Assembly (NCBI RefSeq): GCF_000297395.2
Contig: NZ_HF570108.1
Span: 1,744,125 to 1,808,124 of the forward strand
Reading direction: 5' to 3'
Source: Micromonospora lupini str. Lupac 08
GTDB lineage: Bacteria > Actinomycetota > Actinomycetes > Mycobacteriales > Micromonosporaceae
DNA length: 64,000 nt
Under the pieces are notes generated by a model, which had not been told where the DNA came from, made no database searches, and saw nothing but the letters and a program-made list of their open reading frames with translations. Below are positions 25,647 to 34,591 of the stretch, piece after piece (within the stretch, counting starts at the first letter, position 1; every line of letters begins with the position of its first letter). The position numbers were made by a program, and so were the translations under genes.

Positions 25647-27487
25647 TGACGAGAGCGACGGCGTCGGCGGCGGAGACGACGTCGGAGACGACGTCGGCGA
25701 CGGAGGTGCCGGCGGCGGTCGGTCCGTCGACCGCGCGTCGACCCCGGCCGGCGTGGCTGCCGGACGCGCTTGTCATCGTCGGCTATCTGGGGTTGGCGAT
25801 GTTGCTGACCAGCGCCCAGTGGGGCCACCCCGGGCGGCTGTTCCACCAGGCCGGTGACCAGGTGCTCTTCGAGTGGATGCTCGGCCACGCGGCGCACGCC
25901 GTCGTCGCGGGGGAGAACCCGCTGTTCAGCACCGCCCTGAACGCGCCGGACGGGGTCAACCTGATGGCGAACACCTCGGTGCTCGGCCTCGGTGTCCCAC
26001 TGGCCCCGGTCACGCTGCTGTTCGGCTCGCAGGTGGCGTTCTGCGTGGCGGTGGTCTGCTGCCTCGCCGGCACCGCCACGGCCTGGTACGCGCTGCTGCG
26101 CCGTCGACTGGTCACCGCCCGCTCGGCGGCGGCGCTCGGCGGGCTGGTCTGTGGCTTCGCCCCCGGCATGATCGCGCAGGCCGGGGCGCATCTGCACGTG
26201 GCCGCCCAGTTCCTGCTGCCGGCGATCCTCGCCCTGGTGTTCCGTCCCGGGTCGGGCCCGCGCGGGGTGTGGCGACCCGGTGTGGGCCTCGGGCTGCTGC
26301 TCGTCTGGCAGGTGTTCATCGGCGAGGAGGTGCTCGTCTTCCTGGCGCTCGCCGCCGGGGTGTTCGCGCTGGGCTACGCCCTCGCCGACCGGGCCGCGGC
26401 CCGCCGCCTCGCGCCGTCGCTTCTCGGCCGGCTCGCGGTGGCGGCCGTGGTGGCGGTGACGCTGCTGGCGTACCCGCTGTGGTTCCAGTTCCACGGGCCG
26501 CAGCACTACACCGGGATGGCCTTCGCCGCGCACGGCTTCCAGCTCGACGCCGCGTCGTTCACCGCGTCGGCCCGGCAGACGGTGCTCGGTGACGACTGGC
26601 TGCCGGGGCTGCTCGCGCCGAACCCGACCGAGGAGAACTCGTTCTTCGGCCCCGGGCTGCTGGTGCTCGCCGTGGTCACCGTGAGCTGGCTGTGGCGACG
26701 GCCGCTGGTCCGCGCGCTGGCCGGCTGCGGTGTCGTCTTCGCCCTGCTGTCGCTCGGCACCGACCTGCGGGTGGACGGCACCGCCACCGGCATCGCGGGC
26801 CCGTACCGGCTGGTCGCCGGGCTGCCGCTGCTCGACCTCGCGGTGCCGGCCCGGTTCGCGCTGGTCTGCGTGCCGGTGCTGGGCGTCCTGGTGGCGCTCT
26901 TCGTCGACCGGGTCCGGGCGGCTCGCCGGTCACCTGCCGTGCCGGGACTGCCGCTACGACTGCTGGGGGCCGGCGCGGTGGCCGCGGCGCTGCTGCCCCT
27001 GACGCCGACACCGATCCGGGCGGTGCCGGTCGCGCCGGTGCCGGGGTTCGTCGCCGACGGCGGGTGGCGGACGCTGGTGCCCGCGGGCCGGACCGTGGTG
27101 GCGGTGCCCCCGGTGACCGGCGCCGCGCTGAGCCCGGTGATGCTCTGGTCCGCCCGCACCGGGCTGGCGTTCCGCGCCCCGGGCGGGTACTTCATCGGGC
27201 CGAGCGGCCCGGACGACCCGGCGGCCCGCTGGGGCGCCCCGGACCGGCCCACAGCCGTGCTGCTGCGTCGGGTCGTCGAGACCGGCGCGGTGCCGGTGCT
27301 CACCGAGACCGACCGCCGCCAGGCCGTGGACGACCTACGGCACTGGCGGGCCGCCGTGGTGGTGCTCGGCCGGCTGACGCACGACGAGCCCGTCCGCCGG
27401 ACCGTGGAGGAACTGCTCGGCCCCGGCCGCCCGGTCGACGGCGGCTGGATGTGGGACGTGCGCGCGCTGGTCGGCCAGCCCTTGTGA
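25646..27487 (+). CDS. Large polytopic membrane protein, paralogue 2
   Basis: A 613-residue protein, clearly homologous to the preceding gene but with only a short Thr/Ala/Ser-rich N-terminus. Shared landmarks: NAPDGVNLMANTSVLGLGVP near residue 98, WQVFIGEEVLVFLAL near 222, NPTEENSFFGPGLLVLAV near 330, then the soluble tail GGYFIGP, DLRHWRAAVVVLG and MWDVRALVG. About 11 helices are expected. ATG 25646 overlaps the previous stop (TGATG), so the two are co-translated. It is convergent with paralogue 3, with only 9 bp between stops and no terminator. Function unknown; a shared substrate with paralogue 1 is inferred. Confidence 0.7.
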   Translation: MTRATASAAETTSETTSATEVPAAVGPSTARRPRPAWLPDALVIVGYLGLAMLLTSAQWGHPGRLFHQAGDQVLFEWMLGHAAHAVVAGENPLFSTALNAPDGVNLMANTSVLGLGVPLAPVTLLFGSQVAFCVAVVCCLAGTATAWYALLRRRLVTARSAAALGGLVCGFAPGMIAQAGAHLHVAAQFLLPAILALVFRPGSGPRGVWRPGVGLGLLLVWQVFIGEEVLVFLALAAGVFALGYALADRAAARRLAPSLLGRLAVAAVVAVTLLAYPLWFQFHGPQHYTGMAFAAHGFQLDAASFTASARQTVLGDDWLPGLLAPNPTEENSFFGPGLLVLAVVTVSWLWRRPLVRALAGCGVVFALLSLGTDLRVDGTATGIAGPYRLVAGLPLLDLAVPARFALVCVPVLGVLVALFVDRVRAARRSPAVPGLPLRLLGAGAVAAALLPLTPTPIRAVPVAPVPGFVADGGWRTLVPAGRTVVAVPPVTGAALSPVMLWSARTGLAFRAPGGYFIGPSGPDDPAARWGAPDRPTAVLLRRVVETGAVPVLTETDRRQAVDDLRHWRAAVVVLGRLTHDEPVRRTVEELLGPGRPVDGGWMWDVRALVGQPL

Positions 27488-27496
27488 AACAGGCCC

Positions 27497-29416
27497 CTAA
27501 CGCTGATCCACCAGCGCGCGGACGTCCCAGACCCAGACGTCGTCGACCCGCTGCGGCGGCCCGATCAGTGCGGTGACCAGCTCACGCAGCACCGCCTCGC
27601 GCGGATGCGCGCCGAGCACCACCACCGACGCCCGCCAGAACCGCAGGTCCTCGACGGCCTGGCGGCGGTTCTCGTCGGTGAGCACCGGGACCGCGTTCTT
27701 GTCCATCGTGGAGTAGACGAGGGTGCTGGTGGGCCGGTTCGGCGCGCCGAAGACGCCCTCGCCCAGCTCGTTCGGGCCGATGAAGTAGCCGCCCGGGACG
27801 GGGAACTCCTGCCCGGTCAGGGCGCTCCAGCGCAGCGTGGGCAGGCCGTGCACGTTGCTCGGGATCGGCACCGGCACGAGGGTGCGGCCCTCCGGCACGT
27901 ACGGTCGCCAGCCGCCGGCGGTGATGAAGTGCGGCGGCGGGTCGATCTGCTGGGCGGGCAGCGGCCGGGGGAAGAGCGGTAGCAGGGCGAGAGTGACAGC
28001 CGCGTACCCCAGCGGGCGCAGCCACCGGCGGCGCGGCGCGACCGGCGCGGTCGCCGCCTGGTCGTCGGACGTCGCCGGCTCCCCGGCGGTCGCCGGTTCC
28101 CCGGCGCGCGGGGCCGGCACGCGGCCCGGCGCGGCCACCGCACGGCCCTGCCGGGCCGCCGCGTCCCAGGTCAGCGCCAGGAGTACGCCCACCGCGGCGG
28201 CGACCACAAGGGTCAACCGGGTCGGCATCATCATCTCGACGAGCGGAAGGTCGTCCGGCACGTACGACCAGGGGCCGCGCACCCCGGTCTCCACGCCGTC
28301 GAAGCGCACCCGTGGCCCGATCGAGGCCACGGTGAAGACCACGATCAGCACCGCGACGATCCGGGCTGGCAGCGACCGGCGTACCAGCAGCACGAGGGCC
28401 ACCACCGACAGCAGCACCAGCGGCCAACCGAACCAGGTGTTCTGCTCGGTCATGCCGATCGTCTGCTCCACCGCCGGGTCGCCCGCCCAGGTGTCCCGGG
28501 CGAAGGTCACGAAGGCGACCAGGTCCTCGCCCCAGTTGTGGAACACGCCACCCTGCAGGCCGCGGTAGGACTGCGGGCCGTTGAACTGGAACCAGATGGG
28601 GTACGCCGCCAGCAGCAGGGCCAGCCCGCCGGCGACGCCCAGCCCGGCCAGGAACGGCCCGGCCGCGGCGCGCGCCGCCCGTGGCCGCTGCACCGCGTAC
28701 GCCAGCACGACGACCAGGCAGGCCAGCGCGGTGAGCAGCAGCATCTCCTCGTTGATGAAGATCTGGTACGCCACCAGCACCCCGAGCACCAGCCCGTTGC
28801 GTCGCCACCGGCCCGGCTCGCCCATCCGCAGCACCCGCACCACGATCAACGGCAGGAGGTAGTTGGACACGAAGTTGGGCTGGCCGTTGGCGTGGTGGAT
28901 GATGCCCGGCGCGAAGCCGAGGAACGCTCCGCCGACGAAGGCCGCCGCCCGGGACCGCACCAGGTGCCGCGAGAGCATCCAGTAGGCGGTGCCGGCGGTG
29001 GCCGCCAGCGCCCCACCCAGGTAGAGCGCGTACGTGACCTGCGGACCGAACAGCATCGTCAGTGGCGACAGCGGCAGGGTCACCCCGAGCAGCGAGGTGT
29101 TGGCCATCATGTTCACCCCGTCCGGGGCGTTCTGCCGGGCCGTGAACAGCGGGTTCTCCAGGTGCCGCACCGAGTACGCGCCGTGCGCGAACAGCCACTC
29201 GAACCAGCTGTGGTCGGTGGGCAGATGCGACGAGACCCGACCGGTCACGTCCCCCCAATAGTGGAGGCAGACGAAGACCCCCAGCACCACATAGGCTCCG
29301 AGGGCCAACAGGTCCGCTCGGGCCGGGCGGCGTCGAGGCCGCCGTGTCGGCGCGACCTCGGCCGGCTCGGCGTCGGTCACGGGATTCAACGAGGGGTCTA
29401 CCACCGGCACAGCCAC
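27497..29416 (-). CDS. Large polytopic membrane protein, paralogue 3
   Basis: A 639-residue member of the same family on the opposite strand. Landmarks: NAPDGVNMMANTSLLGVTLP near residue 99, YQIFINEEMLLLTALACLVV, EQNTWFGWPLVLLSVVALVL, and the tail GGYFIGPNELGEG, DLRFWRASVVVLG and VWDVRALVDQR. The open frame continues far upstream, but GTG 29416 (AVPVVDPSLNPVTDAE) is chosen because TACGAT lies 8 nt upstream with no ribosome-binding site. It is divergent from the beta-propeller operon, 111 bp apart. Glycosyltransferase or flippase-like activity in envelope assembly is conceivable but not shown. Confidence 0.7.
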   Translation of the reverse strand: MAVPVVDPSLNPVTDAEPAEVAPTRRPRRRPARADLLALGAYVVLGVFVCLHYWGDVTGRVSSHLPTDHSWFEWLFAHGAYSVRHLENPLFTARQNAPDGVNMMANTSLLGVTLPLSPLTMLFGPQVTYALYLGGALAATAGTAYWMLSRHLVRSRAAAFVGGAFLGFAPGIIHHANGQPNFVSNYLLPLIVVRVLRMGEPGRWRRNGLVLGVLVAYQIFINEEMLLLTALACLVVVLAYAVQRPRAARAAAGPFLAGLGVAGGLALLLAAYPIWFQFNGPQSYRGLQGGVFHNWGEDLVAFVTFARDTWAGDPAVEQTIGMTEQNTWFGWPLVLLSVVALVLLVRRSLPARIVAVLIVVFTVASIGPRVRFDGVETGVRGPWSYVPDDLPLVEMMMPTRLTLVVAAAVGVLLALTWDAAARQGRAVAAPGRVPAPRAGEPATAGEPATSDDQAATAPVAPRRRWLRPLGYAAVTLALLPLFPRPLPAQQIDPPPHFITAGGWRPYVPEGRTLVPVPIPSNVHGLPTLRWSALTGQEFPVPGGYFIGPNELGEGVFGAPNRPTSTLVYSTMDKNAVPVLTDENRRQAVEDLRFWRASVVVLGAHPREAVLRELVTALIGPPQRVDDVWVWDVRALVDQR

Positions 29417-29424
29417 GACGCGCC

Positions 29425-29430
29425 ATCGTA
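29425..29430 (-). promoter_or_regulatory. Probable leaderless -10 element (TACGAT) of paralogue 3
   Basis: TACGAT on the minus strand ends 8 nt before GTG 29416 and no Shine-Dalgarno is visible. Confidence 0.5.
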
Positions 29431-29527
29431 CAGGCGAGGATGCGTCGCTTTTGCCGGGCCGGTACGCCCACGGCCGGTTTGCCGGGGCCGCCACCGGCCG
29501 ACCCCACCGGCGATGGAGGGACGGTCG

Positions 29528-30805
29528 TTGTCGATCATCGAGCTGGGCGAGGTCCGGGACGAGCCCGAGTCGCCGCCCTCGGCCCGCCGCCCACGCGCCG
29601 CCGACCGCCGGCTGCGGGCGGGAGCGGTGCTGCTGCTGGCCCTCGTCGTGCTGGCCGCGGCGGCTCCGCTGCCACGGCGGGCGATGACATCGGTGCCCAC
29701 CGCGCCGGGCGCCTCGGCGTACCTCACCGAGGCCGGCGTCGTCGTGGTCGACGCGACGACACCCTCCGGGGACCGCTACCTGAGCGCCTACGCCCTGCCC
29801 ACGGCGAACGACGAGAGCGCCGTGCGGCGTCGGTGGCGGACGCCGCTGGCGCGCACCGGTGACTACCTCGCCGTGTGGGCGCGACGCGGCCTGCTGCTCG
29901 CCGTCGGCACCAGCAGCACGAACGGCACGCTCGAGACGACCGCCTTCGACGCCGGGACGGGTCGGCAGCTCTGGCGTCACCCCGGGGTCGCCCGGTGGAC
30001 GGCCGACGGGGGCCTGCTCCTCCTGGACGACATGACCGAGGGGTCGGCCGCGGTGCGCAAGGTGACGCCCGACACCGGCGCCGTCCAGTGGACGGTCTCG
30101 GTGCCGGTCGCGGGCAGCCCCGAACTCCACGGTCCACCCGACCGGGTCGACCAGCTCGTGCTCGTCCAGCCGACCGGCGAGGTCCAGGTGTACGACGCCG
30201 GTTCCGGTCGCCTGCTGCGTGGCGTCGACACACTGGCCGGTGCCCGGTCGGCGTTCCAGCGGGTGCAGGTCGTGGGTGACCTGGTGCTGCTCGTCCCACC
30301 CGGCAGCACCGGGCTGGTCGCGTACGGCCTGCCCGGGCTCGATCCGGTGTGGACGTCCCCGGTGCCGCTGGTGTCCTGGGCGACCACCTGCGGAGAGCTG
30401 GTCTGCGCGGTCCAGCAGACCGGCGGCGTCCAGGCCGTCGACCCGGCCACCGGCACGGTCCGCTGGGCCGACCCCGGCCCGGACATGCTCGTCGACATCC
30501 GGGGAGACCGGCTGCTGGTGACCGGGCCCGACCAGCGGTACGCGGTCCGCGACGCGGCGACCGGGCAGGAGCGCACCGAGCTGGGCGAGTGGCAGATGGT
30601 GGGTCAGGTGCGGCCCGGCGACGAGCTGCTCGGCGTGCGGACGGCCGGCAGCGACCTCGTGGTCGCCGCGCTGGACCTGGGCACCGGAGAGGCGCGCATC
30701 CTGGACGTGCTGCCGGATGTGGCGGGTGGGTGCCAGGCGGCGCTTCCCGTCCTGCTCTGCCGACGCGTCGACGGCTCGACCGGGCTGTGGCGGTTGTCCC
30801 GGTGA
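29528..30805 (+). CDS. Membrane-anchored PQQ-like beta-propeller protein 1
   Basis: A 425-residue protein. A short cytoplasmic tail with the motif SIIELGEVRDEP is followed by one helix (AGAVLLLALVVLAAAAPLP, residues about 35-53) and a repeat-built outer domain. Blades show the PQQ-like pattern, for example TAFDAGTGRQLWRHPG, QAVDPATGTVRWADPG and YAVRDAATGQERTELGEW. Paired Cys (TTCGELVCAV; GCQAALPVLLCRR) are conserved in the next gene. No PQQ enzyme active site is evident, so a binding or scaffold role is likelier. TTG 29528 is chosen because GGAGGG lies 8 nt upstream; ATG 29513 lacks one. Its stop overlaps the next start. Confidence 0.75.
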   Translation: MSIIELGEVRDEPESPPSARRPRAADRRLRAGAVLLLALVVLAAAAPLPRRAMTSVPTAPGASAYLTEAGVVVVDATTPSGDRYLSAYALPTANDESAVRRRWRTPLARTGDYLAVWARRGLLLAVGTSSTNGTLETTAFDAGTGRQLWRHPGVARWTADGGLLLLDDMTEGSAAVRKVTPDTGAVQWTVSVPVAGSPELHGPPDRVDQLVLVQPTGEVQVYDAGSGRLLRGVDTLAGARSAFQRVQVVGDLVLLVPPGSTGLVAYGLPGLDPVWTSPVPLVSWATTCGELVCAVQQTGGVQAVDPATGTVRWADPGPDMLVDIRGDRLLVTGPDQRYAVRDAATGQERTELGEWQMVGQVRPGDELLGVRTAGSDLVVAALDLGTGEARILDVLPDVAGGCQAALPVLLCRRVDGSTGLWRLSR

Positions 30806-32091
30806 CCGGCGGCGTGATCGACCTCGGGGAGCTGCGGCACGGGTCGGACGTCGAGCCGCTGCCCCGCCCGTCGGTGGCCCGGGGGCGGCCCCTGCGGTGC
30901 GCGCTCGTCCTGGTGCTGCTGCTGGTCGGCCTCGCCGCTTCGGGGCCGTCCCGGACACGCGAGGTCCTGACGCTGCCGGCCGATCCCGGCGCCGACGCGC
31001 TGGTCTCCGACGACCTCTTCGTCCTCGTCGAGCCGCTCGGCCGGACGGGGCAGCGGCGGATCACCGCCACCCGGCTGCCCGGCGGCGAGCCGGCCTGGCA
31101 GGTGCCGTTGCCGGCCGAGGGTCGGTACTGGGGAGTCGCGCAGCAGGGCGAGACGCTGCTGGTCACCGGCCACGAGGTCGGTCCGGACAGTCAGGGGACG
31201 CTCACGATGGCGCTGGACCGCCGGACCGGGGCGTACCGCTGGCAGCAGCCCGGCAACCCCGCCGCGCTTCCCGACGGCAACATCCTCATGTGGTCCCAGA
31301 TCAGCGACGACCAGCCCGGCACCCTGCGCGGTGTGGACCCGTGCTGCGGCACGGTGCGCTGGCAGGTGCCGATCAGCCCCGGCGGTGAGTTCGTCTTCCG
31401 CGACGGCGAGCACGGGGTGGACCGCCTGGTGGTCGCCCGCCGGAGTGGCCCGACCGAGGTCCGCGACGCGACCAGCGGCGTGGTGCTGGCCCGCGCCGAC
31501 CTGGGCACCCCCGCAGGCGGGTCCGACCTGTCCGTGCAACTGGTGGACGGTCTGCTGCTCACCATCGGTGGCCCGTCGCCCACGACCACCGCGTACGGGC
31601 TCGACGATCTGCGTCAGCGCTGGCGCGTGCCCGTCGACGGTGCGATGTACGCGTCGGACTGCGGCGTCGTCATCTGCGTGCAGACCCGCTCCGGCGGGAT
31701 GCGGGCGCTCGACGCCGCGACCGGTCGTGAGCTGTGGGGCGACGACCGCTGGGGGTGGGTCTGGCCGTACGCCGGTCGGCTGGTGGCCACCACGGTGAGC
31801 AGCGCCGGGCCCGGCGCGGAGGACCTGGTCGTGCTCGACCCACCGACCGGCCGGGTGCTGGCCGAGCTGGGTCGGTGGGAGCTGGCCGGGTTCGCCCAGG
31901 GCGGCCCGCTGATCGGCGTACGCCGCCTTTCCAGCGGGGGTCTGCTCATCGCCGAGCTGGACGTCAGCGCCGGCCGGGCCCGGTCGCTCGACGTGCTGCG
32001 GGACGCGTCCGGCGACTGTCAGGCCCTCCCCGGGCGACTGCTCTGCCGGCGCCGCGACAGCGCGTACGGGCTGTGGCCGTTGCCCCGCTGA
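30802..32091 (+). CDS. Membrane-anchored PQQ-like beta-propeller protein 2
   Basis: A 429-residue paralogue of the preceding protein: tail motif VIDLGELRHGSD, one membrane helix (LRCALVLVLLLVGLAASGPS), then a propeller with blades such as MALDRRTGAYRWQQPG, RGVDPCCGTVRWQVP and RALDAATGRELWGDDR. The Cys pairs (SDCGVVICVQTRSG; DCQALPGRLLCRRR) align with paralogue 1. GTG 30802 forms a GTGA overlap with the upstream stop; GTG 30814 is an alternative start. Both proteins would sit outside the membrane beside the large membrane paralogues. A BamB-like or lyase-associated scaffold role is a guess. Confidence 0.75.
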   Translation: MTGGVIDLGELRHGSDVEPLPRPSVARGRPLRCALVLVLLLVGLAASGPSRTREVLTLPADPGADALVSDDLFVLVEPLGRTGQRRITATRLPGGEPAWQVPLPAEGRYWGVAQQGETLLVTGHEVGPDSQGTLTMALDRRTGAYRWQQPGNPAALPDGNILMWSQISDDQPGTLRGVDPCCGTVRWQVPISPGGEFVFRDGEHGVDRLVVARRSGPTEVRDATSGVVLARADLGTPAGGSDLSVQLVDGLLLTIGGPSPTTTAYGLDDLRQRWRVPVDGAMYASDCGVVICVQTRSGGMRALDAATGRELWGDDRWGWVWPYAGRLVATTVSSAGPGAEDLVVLDPPTGRVLAELGRWELAGFAQGGPLIGVRRLSSGGLLIAELDVSAGRARSLDVLRDASGDCQALPGRLLCRRRDSAYGLWPLPR

Positions 32092-32176
32092 CCACCCGTG
32101 GGTCGGTGCGGGCGGCGAGGGAGGATTGTTGCCCGCCGGCGCTAGGTTGTCGGTGGTCAGCAGCGAGGAGGCCGGG

Positions 32177-32845
32177 ATGCGGGTACTGGTGGTGGAGGAC
32201 GAACGCAACCTCGCCGACGCGATCGCGCGCGGGTTGCGCAAACGGGGCATGGCGGTGGACGTGGCGTACGACGGTGACGCCGGCCACGAGGCGGCGTTCG
32301 TCACCCGGTACGACGTGGTGGTGCTCGACCGCGACCTGCCCGGCGTGCACGGCGACCAGATCTGCGCCGACCTCGCCGCCTCCGGGGCGTTGACCCGGGT
32401 GCTGATGCTGACCGCGAGCGGCACCGTTGCCGACCGGGTGGAGGGGTTGCAGCTCGGGGCGGACGACTACCTGCCCAAGCCGTTCGCGTTCGACGAGCTG
32501 GTCGCCCGGGTGCAGGCGCTGGGCCGGCGGGCCACCCCGGCCGCGCCGCCGGTTCTCGAACTGGCGGACCTGGTGCTGGACCCGGCCCGCCGGGTCGCCA
32601 CCCGCGCCGGTGTGCCCATGGACCTGACGAACAAGGAGTTCGGCGTGCTGAGCGAGCTGCTCAAGGCCCGTGGCGCGGTGGTGTCAAGCGAGGAGCTGCT
32701 GGAGCGGGTGTGGGACGCCAACACCGACCCGTTCACCACAATCGTCCGGGTCACGGTCATGACGCTGCGCCGGAAACTGGGCGACCCACCGTTGATCGAG
32801 ACGGTGGTGGGGGCGGGTTACCGCACGGCCGAGGTCCTGCCGTGA
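32177..32845 (+). CDS. OmpR/PhoB-family response regulator
   Basis: A 222-residue regulator. The receiver domain has the acidic pocket VVEDERNLADA, phosphoacceptor Asp51 (VVVLDRDLPGVHG), the conserved Thr in LMLTASG and Lys101 (DDYLPKPFAFDELVARVQAL). The C-terminal winged helix has LTNKEFGVLSELLKARGAVV and RVTVMTLRRKLGDP ... GAGYR. It binds DNA when phosphorylated by the kinase encoded next, with which it overlaps by 4 bp. ATG 32177 has GAGGAGG 6 nt upstream, so an upstream extension is rejected. Targets unknown; the neighbouring envelope genes are plausible. Confidence 0.93.
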   Translation: MRVLVVEDERNLADAIARGLRKRGMAVDVAYDGDAGHEAAFVTRYDVVVLDRDLPGVHGDQICADLAASGALTRVLMLTASGTVADRVEGLQLGADDYLPKPFAFDELVARVQALGRRATPAAPPVLELADLVLDPARRVATRAGVPMDLTNKEFGVLSELLKARGAVVSSEELLERVWDANTDPFTTIVRVTVMTLRRKLGDPPLIETVVGAGYRTAEVLP

Positions 32846-34023
32846 GCAGGCGGGGGCGGCTGCGACCCACCCTGCGGTTGCGGCTGACGCTGCTCAACGG
32901 GGTGCTGCTGGTCGGCGCGGGCGCGATCCTGGTGCTGCTGGCCTGGCTGCTGGTCCGTGACGCGCTGCGGCCCACCGACGAGCTGCTGCCCGGCACGACT
33001 GTGCTGCTCTCCGACGGTGGCCGGATGGACGCCGCGCAGTGGCAGCGTGAGCTTGTCGACGCCGCCTCCGGGGAGTTGCTGGCCAAGGGCCTGGTCGCGC
33101 TGTTGGCGATAAGCGTGGTCGGGGTGGCCGGCGCGTACGCCGTGGCCGGGCGCGCGCTGCGACCCCTGCACCAGGTCACCGCGACCGCCCAGCGGCTCGG
33201 CGAGGCGACGCTGGACCAGCGGATCGGCTACTCGGGCGCGGACGACGAGGTGGCCGAGCTGGCCAAGACGTTCGACGCGATGCTGGACCGGATCGCGTCG
33301 GCGTTCGAGGCGCAGAAGCGCTTCGTTGCCAACGCCTCGCACGAGCTGCGGACCCCGCTCGCCGTGATGCGGACCGAGATCGACGTGACGCTCAGCGACG
33401 ACGACGCGGACGCCGCCGAGTACCGCCGGATGGCGACAGTCGTCCGGGACGCCTCGGAGCGGGCGAACAGCCTGGTCGACGCGCTGCTGGTGCTGGCCCG
33501 CAGCGAGGCCCAGACCGGGCGGCGACTGGGCCGGCGCACCGAGTGCGACCTCGCGACGGGCACCGCCAACGCGCTGTCGGCGATGCGCCGCGAGGTCGAA
33601 CGGATCGGCCTGCGCGTGCAGACGTCGCTGGAATCCGCGCCGGTGGTCGGCGATCCGGGATTGCTCGACCGGCTGGCCGGCAACCTGATCGAGAACGCCG
33701 TCCGCTACAACCACCTGCACGGTCGGCTCTGGGTGCGTACCGGCACCGACGGCGAGCGCTCGTGGCTGGTGGTGGGCAACACCGGTTTCGAGGTGGACCA
33801 GGCCGACGTGCCGGGGCTGTTCGAGCCGTTCCGGCGCGGTGGCCGGGAACGTACCGGGGCGCGCGGGTCGGGGCTGGGGCTGTCCATCGTCCGGGCGGTC
33901 TGCCAGGCGCACGGTGGCACCGTCCGGGTGGTCGCCCAGCCCGGCGGCGGCCTGGAGGTGACGGTCACCCTGCCGACAGCGGACGCCCCGGCGGTGACCG
34001 GCCCGGTGCCCGCGGGAGGCTGA
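32842..34023 (+). CDS. Sensor histidine kinase
   Basis: A 393-residue membrane kinase: helix 1 at about residues 14-34 (LTLLNGVLLVGAGAILVLLA), a short outer loop of about 45 residues, helix 2 near 80-105, HAMP (GRALRPLHQVTATAQRLGEA), the H-box ANASHELRTPLAVM with His167, the N-box LAGNLIENAVRYN and the G2 box GARGSGLGLSIVRAV. The G1 box reads VVGNTGF, with Asn where DxGxG kinases have Asp; this is seen in a subset of such kinases. The short sensor loop suggests sensing in or near the membrane. GTG 32842 overlaps the regulator stop (GTGA). Confidence 0.92.
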   Translation: MSRRGRLRPTLRLRLTLLNGVLLVGAGAILVLLAWLLVRDALRPTDELLPGTTVLLSDGGRMDAAQWQRELVDAASGELLAKGLVALLAISVVGVAGAYAVAGRALRPLHQVTATAQRLGEATLDQRIGYSGADDEVAELAKTFDAMLDRIASAFEAQKRFVANASHELRTPLAVMRTEIDVTLSDDDADAAEYRRMATVVRDASERANSLVDALLVLARSEAQTGRRLGRRTECDLATGTANALSAMRREVERIGLRVQTSLESAPVVGDPGLLDRLAGNLIENAVRYNHLHGRLWVRTGTDGERSWLVVGNTGFEVDQADVPGLFEPFRRGGRERTGARGSGLGLSIVRAVCQAHGGTVRVVAQPGGGLEVTVTLPTADAPAVTGPVPAGG

Positions 34024-34097
34024 AACGGGGTTGCGCGCGGGGCTTGGCCGCTGGCACGATCACCCGCGTCAGCTCGACAGCGAGAGGGGGTGCGGCG

Positions 34098-34142
34098 ATG
34101 TCCACCAACCACGATTCCGCACCCCGGGTCTTCGCCGGCTGA
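34098..34142 (+). CDS. Possible 14-codon leader peptide
   Basis: ATG 34098 follows GAGAGGGGG at 6-7 nt spacing and reads MSTNHDSAPRVFAG before TGA. It lies 44 nt upstream of the VOC gene start. Such a well-placed ribosome-binding site suggests translation, but the peptide resembles nothing known and could be coincidental. Confidence 0.3.
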   Translation: MSTNHDSAPRVFAG

Positions 34143-34186
34143 CCCCGGGCAGCGGAGCGTCCCATCCCGCCATGGAGGGACCACCC

Positions 34187-34591
34187 GTGTATCCACGGAT
34201 CCGCAACATCAGTTTCGACTGCCACGACACGTACTCCCTGGCCGGCTTCTGGTCGGCCGTGCTCGGCTACGCCCGGCACAGCGAGGACGTCCCCGGTGAC
34301 CCGGAGGCGGCCCTGCTGCCGCAGGACGAGACCATGCCGAACCTGTTCTTCCAACAGGTGCCGGAGGACAAGGTGACCAAGAACCGGCAGCACATCTGCC
34401 TGGAACCTGTCGACCGGACCCGGGACGACGAGATCGAGCGGGTGCTCGACCTCGGCGCCACGATGGTCGTCGACCGACGGCGCGCCGACGGAACGGGGTG
34501 GGCGGTGCTGGCCGACCCGGAGGGCAACGAGTTCTGCGTGGTCCGCAGCGCCGGGGAACGTGTCGCCACCACTCTGGAGGACCAACCGTGA
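34187..34591 (+). CDS. VOC (glyoxalase-like) protein 1
   Basis: A 134-residue vicinal-oxygen-chelate fold protein. The two beta-alpha-beta units are visible: NISFDCHDTYSLAGFWSAVL ... NLFFQQVPEDKV and QHICLEPVDRTRDDEIERVL ... GWAVLADPEGNEFCVV, the last containing a likely metal- or ligand-binding Glu. Actinobacterial glyoxalase_6-type proteins like this are mostly uncharacterised; some confer antibiotic resistance, others are enzymes. GTG 34187 has GGAGGGA 6 nt upstream. It is translationally coupled to a second VOC gene. Confidence 0.8.
   Translation: MYPRIRNISFDCHDTYSLAGFWSAVLGYARHSEDVPGDPEAALLPQDETMPNLFFQQVPEDKVTKNRQHICLEPVDRTRDDEIERVLDLGATMVVDRRRADGTGWAVLADPEGNEFCVVRSAGERVATTLEDQP

Noticed and set aside
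29513..29515. ATG as start of the first beta-propeller gene
   Set aside because: The GGAGGG that would serve the gene lies downstream of it and is correctly spaced for TTG 29528; the paralogue also starts at the equivalent position.
30604..32424. Long minus-strand open frame opposite the beta-propeller genes
   Set aside because: The plus strand has propeller repeats, conserved Cys pairs and coupled starts; the antisense translation has no recognisable domain.
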